From the NCBI RefSeq assembly GCF_002776575.1, contig NZ_CP022548.1, forward strand, positions 635,001 through 699,000: a stretch of 64,000 nucleotides of DNA. Direction: 5' to 3'. Positions 36,530 to 46,274 of this stretch are shown here, piece after piece (position 1 is the stretch's first letter; each line of letters begins with the position of its first letter). Made by a program: the position numbers and the translations under genes. A model generated the notes under the pieces. That model saw nothing but the letters and a program-made list of their open reading frames with translations, had not been told where the DNA came from and ran no database searches. Source of the stretch: Sphingorhabdus sp. YGSMI21. GTDB lineage: Bacteria; Pseudomonadota; Alphaproteobacteria; Sphingomonadales; Sphingomonadaceae.

Positions 36530-37960
36530 TTAGCTCGGCAGGCCGCTGATCGATTTCATTTCCATGAAATCGCGCAGACCGTACACGCCGCCTTCGCGGC
36601 CGTTGCCGGACTGTTTATAGCCGCCGAAAGGCAGACCGGGAGCCGGCCCCCAATTGTTGACGATGACCATCCCGGCCTTCAGTTGCGGAGCCACTTCGGC
36701 GGCAGCAGCCGGATCACCGGAAATGACCGCAGACAGACCATATTCCGTGTCATTCGCGATCTCGATCGCCTCGTCGAGATTATCATAGCTCATGAGAGTG
36801 ACAACCGGACCGAACACCTCTTCCTTGGCGATCCGCATATTCGGCGTCACGCCACTGAACAGGGTTGGCTTGATATAATAGCCGCGGTTCACATTGGCCG
36901 GCAGATCGGTGCCGCCGGTTTCCAGTGTGGCACCTTCGTCAATCGCCGACTGGATCAGATCCTGGATCTTGCCAAATTGCGCCTTGTTCACAACCGGTCC
37001 CATATGCCCGCCTTCGACGGTCGGGTCGCCGACTTCCTGGCTCTCGACGATATTCTTGACCACCGCGATCGCCTCGCTGTTCTGGTCCTTGTGCACCAAT
37101 ACGCGGGTTGGCGCGATGCAGCTCTGGCCCGTGTTGACCATCACTCCGGCGATGGTCGGCGGCAGAACTTCCTCCAGCTTGGCGCCGGGCAGGACCAGAT
37201 TGGGTGACTTGCCGCCCAGTTCCTGATGCACGCGCTTGACCGTATCGGCGGCCGCTTTTGCGACCAAGATACCGGCGCGGGTCGAGCCGGTGAAGCTGAC
37301 CATATCGACATCGGGATGCGAGGAAATCGCGGCGCCTACGGTCGGGCCGTCACCCTGCACCAGATTGAATACGCCCGGCGGAACACCAGCAGCATCCATC
37401 ACTTCGGCCAGGATCGCGGCGCTGCCGGGACATTCTTCGGACGGTTTCAACACCATCGTATTGCCGCCCGCCAGGGCCGGAGCGACTTTCAAGGTAATCT
37501 GGTTCAAAGGCCAGTTCCACGGCGTGATCATGCCGACCACACCAATCGGTTCATAGACGATGCTGTTGGCCCCGACTTTTTCGGAAAATTCGAAATTCTT
37601 CAGCGCTTCCAGCGTGCCAAGGAACCCGCCGAGACCGGCTGGTGCTTGTGCGGCATTGCCCAAGCTGACCGGCGCGCCCATTTCCACCGCCAGAGAGGCA
37701 GCAATATCCGGCATGCGCTTCTTATATTCCGCGATAATCCGCTCGAGCAGGGCGAGCCTTTCCTCGCGGGAGGTCTTGCTGAAAGTCTTGAACGCGGCTT
37801 TCGCTGCGGCAACCGCGGCATCGACATCGGCCTTGGTGCCCAGCACGATTTTCGTGCCCGGCTCTTCGGTTGCCGGATTGATGACCTGGTGCGGCGTACC
37901 GCCAATAGAATCGACCCATTGACCGTTGATGTAATTCTGCTCGTAGCTATCCATTGTCAT
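36530..37960 (-). CDS. Aldehyde dehydrogenase family protein
   Basis: A 476-residue NAD(P)-dependent aldehyde dehydrogenase. Motifs: TPWNWPLNQITLKVAPALAG, VSFTGSTRAG, general-base Glu in HQELGGKSPN, and catalytic Cys in NTGQSCIAPTRV, then EVFGPVVTLMSYD and the C-terminal LPFGGYKQSGNGREGG. Substrate not predictable; broad-range aliphatic or semialdehyde forms share this pattern. It is monocistronic, between a terminator and queA. Confidence 0.93.
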   Translation of the reverse strand: MTMDSYEQNYINGQWVDSIGGTPHQVINPATEEPGTKIVLGTKADVDAAVAAAKAAFKTFSKTSREERLALLERIIAEYKKRMPDIAASLAVEMGAPVSLGNAAQAPAGLGGFLGTLEALKNFEFSEKVGANSIVYEPIGVVGMITPWNWPLNQITLKVAPALAGGNTMVLKPSEECPGSAAILAEVMDAAGVPPGVFNLVQGDGPTVGAAISSHPDVDMVSFTGSTRAGILVAKAAADTVKRVHQELGGKSPNLVLPGAKLEEVLPPTIAGVMVNTGQSCIAPTRVLVHKDQNSEAIAVVKNIVESQEVGDPTVEGGHMGPVVNKAQFGKIQDLIQSAIDEGATLETGGTDLPANVNRGYYIKPTLFSGVTPNMRIAKEEVFGPVVTLMSYDNLDEAIEIANDTEYGLSAVISGDPAAAAEVAPQLKAGMVIVNNWGPAPGLPFGGYKQSGNGREGGVYGLRDFMEMKSISGLPS

Positions 37961-38042
37961 CTCTCCGTTTAGAAACTTCCATATCAGGTGCGATCATGCC
38001 CTGATTCGCTTCGCTATTCCACTAGTAACAAGGCCAGCACGG

Positions 38043-39074
38043 CTATCGCTTTGGCAGCAACAGGCTGGAATCCCCATAGCTGTAGAAACGATATCCTTCC
38101 GCCACTGCATGGGCGTAGACCGCCTGCATTGTCTCCAGCCCCATCAATGCGCTGACCAGCATGAACAGAGTCGATTTGGGCAGATGAAAATTGGTCATCA
38201 GGCCATCGATCGCGCGGAACCTGTAGCCGGGCGTGATAAAAATATCGGTGTCGCCTTCGAACGTACGGATGATCCCGTCCTCATCCGTCGCGCTTTCGAG
38301 CAGGCGCAGGCTGGTGGTGCCGACCGCGATCACCCGGCCTCCCGCTTTGCGCGCGGCATTCAGCCGGTCTGCCGTTGCCGCATCGATCCGGCCCCACTCG
38401 CTGTGCATCTGGTGGTCGTCGGTTTCATCGACCTTGACCGGCAGGAAAGTGCCCGCGCCAACATGCAGGGTCAGCGTTTCGCTGCCTATGCCGGCGGCCG
38501 CCAGAGCGTCCAGCAGTCCGTCGGTGAAATGCAGCGCCGCTGTCGGCGCCGCAACCGCGCCCTTTTCGCGGGCAAACATGGTTTGATAATCTTCCGCATC
38601 GCGCGCGTCGATCGCCCGCTTGCTGGCGATATAGGGCGGCAGGGGCATGGTACCCGCACGCTCGAGCATCAGCTCGACCGGCTCATCACCCAGAAAATGC
38701 AGAATGAAACTGCCGTCGTCCAGCTTGGCTTCTGCTTCGGCTGTCACATCCATGCCAAAATCGACGATCTCTCCGACGCGAAGACGTTTGGCATTGCGGA
38801 TGAAAGCCTGCCAGCGGCGAAGATCGACCCTTTTGTGCAGCGTGGCGCCGATTTTTGCTTCCCCGCGCGTGCCTTGGAGTTGCGCCGGAATCACCTTGGT
38901 ATCATTGAAGACCAGAATATCCTGCGGGCCGAGCAATTGCGGCAGGTCGCTAACGCTATGGTCGGACATCCGGTCGCCATCGACCCGCAGCATTTTTGCG
39001 CTGTCCCGCGGGACCGCCGGACGCAGCGCGATCAGCTCCTGCGGCAGCGCAAAATCGAACAGGTCAACGCGCAC
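38043..39074 (-). CDS. queA: tRNA preQ1(34) S-adenosylmethionine ribosyltransferase-isomerase
   Basis: Transfers and isomerises the ribosyl group of SAM onto preQ1-tRNA to give epoxyqueuosine. The 343-residue protein has [68 protein letters not shown] and [16 protein letters not shown]. Normal length. The start is a GTG at 39074, 8 bases after the cyclophilin stop, so the two are cotranscribed. Confidence 0.96.
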   Translation of the reverse strand: MRVDLFDFALPQELIALRPAVPRDSAKMLRVDGDRMSDHSVSDLPQLLGPQDILVFNDTKVIPAQLQGTRGEAKIGATLHKRVDLRRWQAFIRNAKRLRVGEIVDFGMDVTAEAEAKLDDGSFILHFLGDEPVELMLERAGTMPLPPYIASKRAIDARDAEDYQTMFAREKGAVAAPTAALHFTDGLLDALAAAGIGSETLTLHVGAGTFLPVKVDETDDHQMHSEWGRIDAATADRLNAARKAGGRVIAVGTTSLRLLESATDEDGIIRTFEGDTDIFITPGYRFRAIDGLMTNFHLPKSTLFMLVSALMGLETMQAVYAHAVAEGYRFYSYGDSSLLLPKR

Positions 39075-39082
39075 GAAATATT

Positions 39083-39733
39083 CTAGGGATTGATCGGCGC
39101 GTTCAGGTCTTCGACCGAGAACGGCGTCTCGGAAACATTGTCCAGCGCGCTCGGCAGGACCGGAGGTTTGTTGTCGGCAGCGATCGATGCCTGCAGGATC
39201 CGGCTCGGATTGACCGGCGGTTCTCCACGTTCAATCGCATCCACATATTCCATCCCGCCAGTCACGCGGCCAAAGACCGTGTAATTTTTGTCGAGCGAGA
39301 AACGCGGGTAGAAGACAATGAAAAACTGGCTGTTGGCGCTGTCTTCGCTTTGCGCGCGCGCCATAGAGACGACGCCACGCACGTGTGGAAACTGGCCAAA
39401 TTCGGCTTTCAGGTCGGGCAATTCCGATCCGCCGGTACCGGTGCCGGTCGGATCACCGGTCTGCGCCATGAAGCCTTCGATGACACGGTGAAAAATAATG
39501 CCGTCATAAAAGCTTTGGCGCGTCAGCGTCTTGATTCGTTCGACATGATTGGGAGCCATGGCCGGATAGAGCTGTATCGTCACCCGGCCGCCGGTCGACA
39601 GATCAAGATAAAGGATATTTTCTTCGGCAGGAACAGACGCCGGCGCCGGTGTCTGTTCAGACGCTTCCTGTGCGTGGACAGGAAGGGAAGCCAGAAATAG
39701 GGCGGAGATGGTCAATAGAAATTTGCGCAGCAT
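39083..39733 (-). CDS. Exported cyclophilin-type peptidyl-prolyl isomerase
   Basis: A 216-residue periplasmic rotamase. Signal peptide [19 protein letters not shown], then the cyclophilin domain: [20 protein letters not shown] (catalytic Arg in FHRV), [24 protein letters not shown] and [17 protein letters not shown]. Helps fold outer membrane or periplasmic proteins by analogy with PpiA. It is upstream of queA on the same strand with 86 bases to coaD. Confidence 0.92.
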   Translation of the reverse strand: MLRKFLLTISALFLASLPVHAQEASEQTPAPASVPAEENILYLDLSTGGRVTIQLYPAMAPNHVERIKTLTRQSFYDGIIFHRVIEGFMAQTGDPTGTGTGGSELPDLKAEFGQFPHVRGVVSMARAQSEDSANSQFFIVFYPRFSLDKNYTVFGRVTGGMEYVDAIERGEPPVNPSRILQASIAADNKPPVLPSALDNVSETPFSVEDLNAPINP

Positions 39734-39819
39734 GGCATACTCGATTTGGTATTGCGGAATGGGAAAGCTAACAGCCTTTGGACGATTCTACCTTTCACTG
39801 CAATGAATTGCTGTGAAGC

Positions 39820-40323
39820 CTATTGATCGCCCTTCAGACCGATCTTTTCTACCCGCGCGGTGATTTCATCGGCCACAAGCGGCGTCACGAACTTGTGAAT
39901 TTCGCCGCCGAACATGGCGATTTCCTTGACCAGTCGCGAGGCGATTGGTTGCAGCGACACATCAGCCATCAAAAACACTGTTTCAATATCATCGTTCAAT
40001 TGCTGGTTCATGCCCGCCATCTGATATTCATATTCAAAGTCGGCAACTGCCCGCAGACCGCGGACAATGACATTGGCGCCCTGTTTCTCGGCAAATTTCA
40101 TGAGCAGCATGTTGAAGCCGACGACCTCGACGCCATCGCCCAGTTCGGCCGTCTCCCGCCGCACCATCTCGAGTCGCTCCTCGTCGGAGAACATCGGTGA
40201 TTTCGAGGGATTGGTGGTCACGCCGATCACCAGCTTGTCGACCAGCCGCATGCCGCGCTTGATGATATCCATATGGCCCAATGTAATGGGATCAAAAGTC
40301 CCCGGATAAACGCCGATTCTCAT
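39820..40323 (-). CDS. coaD: Phosphopantetheine adenylyltransferase
   Basis: Adenylates 4'-phosphopantetheine to dephospho-CoA in coenzyme A synthesis. The 167-residue protein has the nucleotidyltransferase motif GVYPGTFDPITLGHMDII (T/HxGH), NVIVRGLRAVADFEYE and the C-terminal SLQPIASRLVKEIAMFGG. The start at 40323 gives the standard MRIGVYPG opening; longer frames reach into ispA. ispA ends 16 bases upstream on the same strand. Confidence 0.96.
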   Translation of the reverse strand: MRIGVYPGTFDPITLGHMDIIKRGMRLVDKLVIGVTTNPSKSPMFSDEERLEMVRRETAELGDGVEVVGFNMLLMKFAEKQGANVIVRGLRAVADFEYEYQMAGMNQQLNDDIETVFLMADVSLQPIASRLVKEIAMFGGEIHKFVTPLVADEITARVEKIGLKGDQ

Positions 40324-40339
40324 GTCCCGTCCTTCCCGC

Positions 40340-41242
40340 CTAGCGGTCTCTGGTGATTGTATATTCCGCAATGGCGCGAAGCAGGTCCGCTTCCTCGCCA
40401 TAACCATTCAAATGCGATTTCGCCTGATCCACCAGCATCTGGGCCTGTTCTTTGGCCCGTTCCAGTCCCATCAGGCTGAGAAAAGTCTCCTTGCCCGCCT
40501 CGGCATCCTTGTGCAGCGCCTTGCCGGCCTTTTCCTCGTCACCCTCTACATCCAATATGTCGTCGGCGATCTGGAATGCGAGGCCCAGATCATGGGCATA
40601 GCCACGCAAGCTGGTCCGGCCCTCGTTTGCCACGCGACCAAGAATAGCCCCTATCTCGACACAGGCGCCGATCAGCGCGCCGGTTTTCAGCTGTTGCAGT
40701 CGGGTTACGGTCGGCAGATCGAAGGTCGTGTTTTCTGCCACCAGATCCATCATCTGGCCGCCCGCCATACCGGCAGGCCCGGCGGCTTTGGCCAGACAGG
40801 CGGTCATTTCGGCGCGCACGAACGGATCATGGTGGGTGCGTTCGTCGGCCAGCAATCCGAAGGAAAGCGCGTGCAAGGCGTCACCGGCGAGAACCGCGGT
40901 CGCTTCGCCAAAGGCGATATGGGTGGTCGGCTTGCCCCGACGCAGATCATCATCGTCCATGCAGGGCAGATCGTCGTGGATCAGCGAATAGACATGCAGG
41001 GCCTCGACCGCGGTCGCCGCCCGGATGGCGCAGGATTCATCGACGTTGAACAATCGCGCGGTGGCCATGACCAGCAGCGGCCGCATCCGTTTGCCGCCGC
41101 CTATCGCGGCATGGCGCATCGCTTCGTATAGTTCGCGACGGGCATCGTCCGGAACTTGCAGAAGCGTGTCGAACTGCCGGTCCACAGCGGTGGCAACCCG
41201 TCCCATTTCCCGCAAAAGATCCGAATTATTATTGGCCGCCAC
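40340..41242 (-). CDS. ispA: Polyprenyl (farnesyl) diphosphate synthase
   Basis: Condenses isopentenyl diphosphate with dimethylallyl or geranyl diphosphate. The 300-residue protein has the first aspartate motif in LIHDDLPCMDDDDLRRG, GKPTTH, the second aspartate motif in FQIADDILDVEGD, and GGGKRMRPLLV. It starts with a GTG at 41242, 4 bases after the xseB stop, the usual xseB-ispA order seen in many proteobacteria. Farnesyl chain length is assumed from the IspA-like context. Confidence 0.92.
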   Translation of the reverse strand: MAANNNSDLLREMGRVATAVDRQFDTLLQVPDDARRELYEAMRHAAIGGGKRMRPLLVMATARLFNVDESCAIRAATAVEALHVYSLIHDDLPCMDDDDLRRGKPTTHIAFGEATAVLAGDALHALSFGLLADERTHHDPFVRAEMTACLAKAAGPAGMAGGQMMDLVAENTTFDLPTVTRLQQLKTGALIGACVEIGAILGRVANEGRTSLRGYAHDLGLAFQIADDILDVEGDEEKAGKALHKDAEAGKETFLSLMGLERAKEQAQMLVDQAKSHLNGYGEEADLLRAIAEYTITRDR

Positions 41243-41246
41243 GGGC

Positions 41247-41507
41247 TCAGTCCGCGTCAAAAGGTGCAGTAGCTTGCGGTTTGCCATCGCGGTCGAGGGT
41301 GATTTTCTCGATCTTGGCCTGCGCGGCTTCCAGCCGTTGCTGACACAGGCCACGCAATTTCTCGCCTTCGCTATACAGCGCAATCGACTGGTCGAGCGGC
41401 ACATCGCCGCTTTCGAGCTTGCGGACAATATCCTCGAGCCGCTTCAGCGCATCCTCGAAATTCAGGGCAGAAAAATCTTCATTGGTTTCGCTCATGGCGC
41501 AATTCAA
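41247..41507 (-). CDS. xseB: Exodeoxyribonuclease VII small subunit
   Basis: An 86-residue protein with the XseB pattern: FEDALKRLEDIVRKLESGDV, PLDQSIALYSEGEKL and CQQRLEAAQAKIEKI. It forms the helical small subunit that partners XseA. xseA is not in the window. ispA follows after 4 bases. Confidence 0.94.
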   Translation of the reverse strand: MNCAMSETNEDFSALNFEDALKRLEDIVRKLESGDVPLDQSIALYSEGEKLRGLCQQRLEAAQAKIEKITLDRDGKPQATAPFDAD

Positions 41508-41596
41508 TGACGAGGCTTTGAGCCGCGGTCAAGGGCTGGACTTCACTATCGTCCACTTCCGGTGTAGCTCCCGAAAGAAAAGCTGGGAGAAGAAAC

Positions 41597-42256
41597 ATGT
41601 TCATCGGTCATTTTGCGCCCGCGATGGTCGCCGCAACCCACCCCAAGGCACCGGGTCTCGGCACCCTGTTTGTCGCAGGGCAATTGGTGGATTTCGGCTT
41701 TTTCGGCCTAGCGCTGGCCGGTATCGAAAATTTCCGGATCACCCCGGGAATTACCAAAATGGTGCCGCTCGACCTCTATGACATGCCCTATACCCACAGC
41801 CTGCTCGGGAGCACGATCTGGGCCGCGGCCTTTGCGCTGCTGATCTGGCTGGTTACCCGCAACCGGACCGGCGCGCTGATCGGCGGCGCGGTGGTGCTAT
41901 CGCACTGGTTTCTCGACCTGCTGGTCCATGCGCCTGACCTGACGCTCGCCGGATCACCGCCGAAAATGGGCCTTGCGCTGTGGAACTATCCGATGATCGA
42001 GATGCCGCTGGAACTGCTGATCACCTTTGGCGCGCTCACCTTTTTCGTAATTCGCACCCGCCCAATTGCGCCCAGCTCTAAATTTGTCTTAGTGCTTTTG
42101 GCCATATTGCTGGCTCTATTTCAGGCCGTTAACTGGTTTGCTCCGGAACCGGAAGCCGCAACTCCGGGCATGATGATAACCGCCCTGATCGCCTTTACCA
42201 TCGCATCCGCCGTCGCATTTCTGGTCGGCAAGACGCGCATGTTGAAGCAGGTTTGA
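41597..42256 (+). CDS. Polytopic membrane protein, possibly YdjM/metal-dependent-hydrolase-like
   Basis: A 219-residue protein with about six hydrophobic segments (LFVAGQLVDFGFFGLALAG, SLLGSTIWAAAFALLIWLV, LIGGAVVLSHWFLDLLVH, LELLITFGALTFFVI, FVLVLLAILLALFQAVNW and the C-terminus). The polar residues inside them (MPYTHSLLG, SHWFLDLLVHAPDL) recall the His/Asp pattern of the YdjM-type membrane hydrolases such as the gene at 59654-60202. I cannot assign a function. A DUF2177 gene follows after 35 bases. Confidence 0.6.
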   Translation: MFIGHFAPAMVAATHPKAPGLGTLFVAGQLVDFGFFGLALAGIENFRITPGITKMVPLDLYDMPYTHSLLGSTIWAAAFALLIWLVTRNRTGALIGGAVVLSHWFLDLLVHAPDLTLAGSPPKMGLALWNYPMIEMPLELLITFGALTFFVIRTRPIAPSSKFVLVLLAILLALFQAVNWFAPEPEAATPGMMITALIAFTIASAVAFLVGKTRMLKQV

Positions 42257-42291
42257 GCGGGCAAGCGCAAAGACAGGAAAGCAGATAAAAT

Positions 42292-42699
42292 ATGACCCAA
42301 TATATCGCCGCCTATTTCATCGCCGCCATCGTCTTCGGCATTCTCGACTTTCTCTGGCTCAGCAATATGGCACAGAGCCTGTACCGGCCGGTGATCGGCG
42401 AGATCATGGCGGATGAATTCCGCAAGGCTCCGGCGATGATTTTCTATGCGATCTACCTGTTCGGAATCGTCTGGTTCGGGATCAAGCCGGCGCTTGCCAG
42501 CGGCCAGTGGTCCACGGCCTTGCTCAACGGCGCGTTGTTCGGCGGGATCGCTTATGCGACTTACGATCTGACCAGCCAGGCCGTACTCAAGGTCTGGTCG
42601 ACCAAGATCAGCCTGTACGATATAGCATGGGGTGCCTTTGCTACCGGCGTGACGGCGGCGCTGACCGCCTATCTGGTGCTGAAATTCGTAAAGGCCTAA
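42292..42699 (+). CDS. DUF2177 membrane protein
   Basis: A 135-residue protein with four membrane helices (IAAYFIAAIVFGILDFLWL, MIFYAIYLFGIVWFGI, LLNGALFGGIAYATYDLT, WGAFATGVTAALTAYLVL). The FLWL-near-N-terminus, YRPVIGEIMAD and YATYDLTSQAVLK motifs are those of DUF2177. Function unknown. Likely cotranscribed with the membrane protein upstream. Confidence 0.85.
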   Translation: MTQYIAAYFIAAIVFGILDFLWLSNMAQSLYRPVIGEIMADEFRKAPAMIFYAIYLFGIVWFGIKPALASGQWSTALLNGALFGGIAYATYDLTSQAVLKVWSTKISLYDIAWGAFATGVTAALTAYLVLKFVKA

Positions 42700-42709
42700 C
42701 GCGCTTTCC

Positions 42710-42889
42710 TTAGCGTTTCGCCTTCGCGGCCAGTTGTCTCATCCTGTCCGGCAGCAAGGACAATATCTCCCGCTGCCGGCTGGGCGAGGCAGAACCCCAT
42801 TCGCCAATTTCCGACAGGCTGCGCCCACAGCCAACACAAAGCCTGCTCGAACGATCAATGGTACAGATATCATTGCAGGGCGATTTCAA
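42710..42889 (-). CDS. DUF1289 small cysteine protein
   Basis: A 59-residue protein, short enough to be missed. It reads MKSPCNDICTIDRSSRLCVG onward, with C5, C9, C18 and C21 and then CGRSLSEIGEW and LPDRMRQLAAKAK. This is the DUF1289 layout (SPCxxxC.ID....CxGCGRtxxEI..W). The cysteines probably bind zinc or an Fe-S cluster. The start is a TTG that overlaps the stop of the upstream isomerase gene by 3 bases (TTGA), so it is translated by coupling. Confidence 0.8.
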   Translation of the reverse strand: MKSPCNDICTIDRSSRLCVGCGRSLSEIGEWGSASPSRQREILSLLPDRMRQLAAKAKR

Positions 42890-43485
42890 GCGGATAGCTG
42901 CTCGTCAATCTGGCCAAGCCGTTCCTTGCCGAAATACATCTCGCCGTCGATATAGATGGTCGGGATGCCAAAGGCTCCGCGCTCGACCGCATTTTCCGTA
43001 TTGTCGATCAGGGCCTGTTTGATTGCCGGATCCTGTGTTTGCGCGAGAAGGTCCGCCGCATCAAAACCGCCATCCTGCAAAATCTTGCCGAGCGTTTCAG
43101 CATCGGTGACGTCCAGCCCGTCTTCCCAGATAGGCGGCAATAGCAATTCGATAAGCTCCACCCGCGTCTCGGCCGGAAGCGCAACCAGCATCCGCAGTAG
43201 CGTGATCGTGTTGAACGGAAAATGCGGGTTCATCTTGAACTTGGAAAGGCCGTGTTTTTTCACAAAACGACCCAACTCGAGCATCGCATATTCATTCTTG
43301 CCCTTCACCTCCGCGTCGCGGATGAACGGCGGCGCATTACCGGTCAGCTTGTGCATTCCGCCGAGAAAGGCCGGAGTGATTTCGATTGCTGCGCCATGTT
43401 TCTCCGCCAGCGCCTTGAGCGGTTGCCAGATCAGATAGGCATTGGGACTGACAAAATCGAAAATTAGCTCGATGGTTTTGGACAT
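42886..43485 (-). CDS. DsbA-family 2-hydroxychromene-2-carboxylate isomerase
   Basis: A 199-residue thioredoxin-fold protein of the HCCA isomerase/GST kappa group. It has the active serine region IFDFVSPNAYLIW (Ser13) in place of a CxxC, PFNTITLLRML, and the C-terminal RGAFGIPTIYIDGEMYFGK. HCCA isomerase is a glutathione-dependent enzyme of naphthalene catabolism, but no other such gene is near, so the real substrate is open. DUF1289 overlaps its stop. Confidence 0.88.
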   Translation of the reverse strand: MSKTIELIFDFVSPNAYLIWQPLKALAEKHGAAIEITPAFLGGMHKLTGNAPPFIRDAEVKGKNEYAMLELGRFVKKHGLSKFKMNPHFPFNTITLLRMLVALPAETRVELIELLLPPIWEDGLDVTDAETLGKILQDGGFDAADLLAQTQDPAIKQALIDNTENAVERGAFGIPTIYIDGEMYFGKERLGQIDEQLSA

Positions 43486-43576
43486 TAGGTTGCTCCTTTG
43501 AACCTATCCTTAAAGCAGCGCCACGAAACATCAATTCCCTCTAGGCGAAATTGTCCCGCGCCGTTAAAGGGTCTTC

Positions 43577-45784
43577 ATGACCACAGACACGCTGATTGCC
43601 GAGCCCCAGATCTCCACCGAAACCGTGCGCGAGCATGGCCTGAACGCGGAGGAATATCAGCGCATATTGAACGCGCTCGGCCGCGAGCCGAATATCACCG
43701 AACTGGGCATCTTCTCGGTCATGTGGTCGGAACATTGTTCCTACAAATCATCGCGCCTGCACCTGAAGAAGCTGCCGACCACCGGCCCGCAGGTCATTTG
43801 CGGCCCTGGCGAAAATGCCGGTGTGATTGATATCGGCGACGGTCAGGCGGCGATCTTCAAGATGGAGAGCCACAACCATCCGTCCTATATCGAGCCCTAT
43901 CAGGGCGCGGCGACCGGCGTCGGCGGCATCCTCCGCGACGTATTCACCATGGGCGCGCGACCGGTCGCAAACCTCAACGCGCTCCGCTTCGGCCGACCCG
44001 ACCATCCGAAGATGAAGCATCTGGTCAAAGGCGTGGTTGCCGGTATCGGCGGCTACGGCAATTGCGTCGGCGTCCCGACGGTCGGCGGCGAGACCAATTT
44101 CGACCCGGCCTATGATGGCAATATCATCGTCAACGCAATGACCGTTGGCGTGGCGGACGCGGACAAGATTTTCTATTCGGCCGCCAGCGGCGTCGGCAAT
44201 CCGATCGTCTACGTCGGCTCCAAGACCGGCCGCGACGGCATCCACGGCGCGACCATGGCGAGCGCCGAATTTGATGATGACAGCGATGAAAAGCGCCCCA
44301 CCGTGCAGGTCGGCGATCCGTTCACCGAAAAACTGCTGATCGAAGCCTGTCTCGAACTGATGGCCAGCGACGCGATTGTCGCGATCCAGGATATGGGCGC
44401 AGCTGGTCTGACCTCTTCATCCGTCGAAATGGCGACCAATGGCGAAGTCGGCATCATTCTCGATATGGACAAGGTGCCCTGCCGCGAAACCGGCATGACC
44501 GCTTACGAAATGATGCTCAGCGAGTCGCAAGAACGCATGTTGATGGTGCTGAAACCCGGCCGCGAAGAAATGGCCGAAGCGATTTTCACCAAATGGGAGC
44601 TGGATTTCGCGGTCATCGGCGAAGTCACCGACAGCCGCCGGATGGTGCTGACCCACAAGGGCGAAACCGTCTGCGATATCCCGCTCGGCCCGCTCGCCGA
44701 CGACGCGCCGCTTTATGACCGCCCGCACCTGACCCGCGAAGAATATGCCGCGCATATCAATGTCCAGCCGCTCGGCGACATAGCCGAAAGCAGCGATATC
44801 GGCGCAGACCTGCTCAAGATGATGGCCAGCCCCGCGCTCGCCTCGCGCCGCTGGATCTGGGAACAATATGACTCACAGGTCGGCGCAGACACGGCGCAAC
44901 GCTCCGGTGGCGATGCCGCGGTTGTCCGCGTCCATGGCACTAACAAGGGCTTGGCGATCACCACCGATTGCACGCCAAGATACTGCAAGGCCGATCCCTA
45001 TGAAGGCGGCAAACAGGCAATTGCCGAAGCCTATCGCAACCTCTGCGCGGTCGGCGCAAAACCGCTGGCGACCACCGACTGCATGAATTTCGGCAATCCG
45101 GAAAAGCCCCATATCATGGCGCAATTTGTCGGCACGATCGAAGGCATGGGCGAAGCCTGCAAGGCGCTCGACATGCCGATCGTATCGGGCAATGTCAGCC
45201 TCTACAACGAAACCACCGGCGCCGACGGCGTCAGCCACGCGATCCTGCCGACCCCGGCGATTGGCGCAGTCGGGCTGATCGACGATCTCGACACAATGAT
45301 GACCATCGGTTTCAAGCAGGAAGGCGATTTCATCGCCACCATCGGGTTTCACCATGAAGAACTCGGCCAGTCGACCTGGCTGCGCGAAATCCACGGCCGC
45401 ACCGATGGCCCGCCACCCAAGGTCGATCTCAAGGATGAAGAATGGGCCGGCCGGATCGTCCGCGAACTGATCGCCGACGGCAAGGTCACCGCCGTCCACG
45501 ATATCAGCGACGGCGGCTTGGCCGTGACGCTCGCTGAAATGGCATTGGCCGGCAATCTCGGCGCCGAAATTGACCCGATGACCAGCGCCTTTGCCTTCAG
45601 CGAAGCGCAGGGCCGCTATGTCATCACTTATCGCAACGAAGATGATCTGGATCGCGAAAAGGTGCCGTTCGAGAAGATCGGCCAGGTGAAGAGCGATAAG
45701 CTGGTGCTGAACGGGAAGCCTGTTGCGGTGAGCGATTTGCGGGAGGCCCACGAGAGTTTCTTCCGCGACTGGATGGAAGACTAG
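43577..45784 (+). CDS. purL: Phosphoribosylformylglycinamidine synthase subunit PurL
   Basis: Fourth step of purine synthesis: FGAR plus glutamine-derived ammonia and ATP to FGAM. The 735-residue small-type PurL needs PurQ and PurS, neither in the window. Motifs: [73 protein letters not shown] and [18 protein letters not shown]. Length is typical. A dispersed compound repeat begins directly after its stop codon. Confidence 0.97.
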   Translation: MTTDTLIAEPQISTETVREHGLNAEEYQRILNALGREPNITELGIFSVMWSEHCSYKSSRLHLKKLPTTGPQVICGPGENAGVIDIGDGQAAIFKMESHNHPSYIEPYQGAATGVGGILRDVFTMGARPVANLNALRFGRPDHPKMKHLVKGVVAGIGGYGNCVGVPTVGGETNFDPAYDGNIIVNAMTVGVADADKIFYSAASGVGNPIVYVGSKTGRDGIHGATMASAEFDDDSDEKRPTVQVGDPFTEKLLIEACLELMASDAIVAIQDMGAAGLTSSSVEMATNGEVGIILDMDKVPCRETGMTAYEMMLSESQERMLMVLKPGREEMAEAIFTKWELDFAVIGEVTDSRRMVLTHKGETVCDIPLGPLADDAPLYDRPHLTREEYAAHINVQPLGDIAESSDIGADLLKMMASPALASRRWIWEQYDSQVGADTAQRSGGDAAVVRVHGTNKGLAITTDCTPRYCKADPYEGGKQAIAEAYRNLCAVGAKPLATTDCMNFGNPEKPHIMAQFVGTIEGMGEACKALDMPIVSGNVSLYNETTGADGVSHAILPTPAIGAVGLIDDLDTMMTIGFKQEGDFIATIGFHHEELGQSTWLREIHGRTDGPPPKVDLKDEEWAGRIVRELIADGKVTAVHDISDGGLAVTLAEMALAGNLGAEIDPMTSAFAFSEAQGRYVITYRNEDDLDREKVPFEKIGQVKSDKLVLNGKPVAVSDLREAHESFFRDWMED

Positions 45785-45916
45785 CCCCTCCACCACTGCT
45801 TCGCAGCGGTCCCCCTCCCCATGCCTGCGGCACAGGGAGGAAGATATTCCCGCACCATTTTCCTCCCCGTTGCGTAGCAATGGGGAGGTGTCAGCCTGAA
45901 AGGCTGACGAAGGGGC
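45785..45916. repeat. Compound dispersed repeat A, two facing half-units
   Basis: Half-unit one (45785-45842) runs CCCCTCC, a hairpin ACCACTGCTTCGCAGCGGT, CCTCCCCATGCCTGCGGCA, GGGAGGAA. Half-unit two (45858-45916) is the same plan in reverse: TTTCCTCCCC, TTGCGTAGCAA, GGGGAGG, hairpin GTCAGCCTGAAAGGCTGAC, GGGGC. Stems differ in sequence but are conserved in structure. It begins at the base after the purL stop and ends at the base before the DUF559 stop codon. Confidence 0.8.
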
Positions 45917-46273
45917 CTAACGCAAACTCTGAATATATCGCAATATCCGGTCGGCGACATCTGCCGGATCATCGAGAACGTCCTGCGCAGATATTCTGAT
46001 AATTTCGATACCGTCTTGGGATAGATTCCAGTCGCGCTGCTCGTCACGCTCTGGGCGATTGCCCATGTCATGCGCCATTCCGTCGACTTCGATACCCAGC
46101 TTTGCTGATGGACAGTAGAAATCCAGTATATAGGATCCAATCGGATGTTGACGGCGGAACTTGATGCCGAGAGGCTTCTTACGGAGTTGTTGCCATAGCA
46201 TGATCTCCGGCTTGCTCATGGTTTTGCGCAGTTCCTTGGCCTTCAGGATGGTTTGTCTTGTCGTTTGTGCCAA
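45917..46273 (-). CDS. DUF559 (Vsr/restriction-endonuclease-like) protein
   Basis: A 118-residue protein with the DUF559 pattern: KAKELRKTMSKPEIMLWQQL, KFRRQHPIGSYILDFYCPSA, LGIEVDGMAHD, then RDEQRDWNLSQDGIEIIRIS. The Glu, Asp and ExD residues match the PD-(D/E)xK-like nuclease fold. The chosen start is a TTG at 46273 because GGAGGGG sits 6 bases upstream; an open frame continues to 46429 but that part encodes repeat sequence. Both flanks are the dispersed compound repeat, which provides the ribosome site. Biological role unknown. Confidence 0.75.
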   Translation of the reverse strand: MAQTTRQTILKAKELRKTMSKPEIMLWQQLRKKPLGIKFRRQHPIGSYILDFYCPSAKLGIEVDGMAHDMGNRPERDEQRDWNLSQDGIEIIRISAQDVLDDPADVADRILRYIQSLR

Positions 46274-46274
46274 T

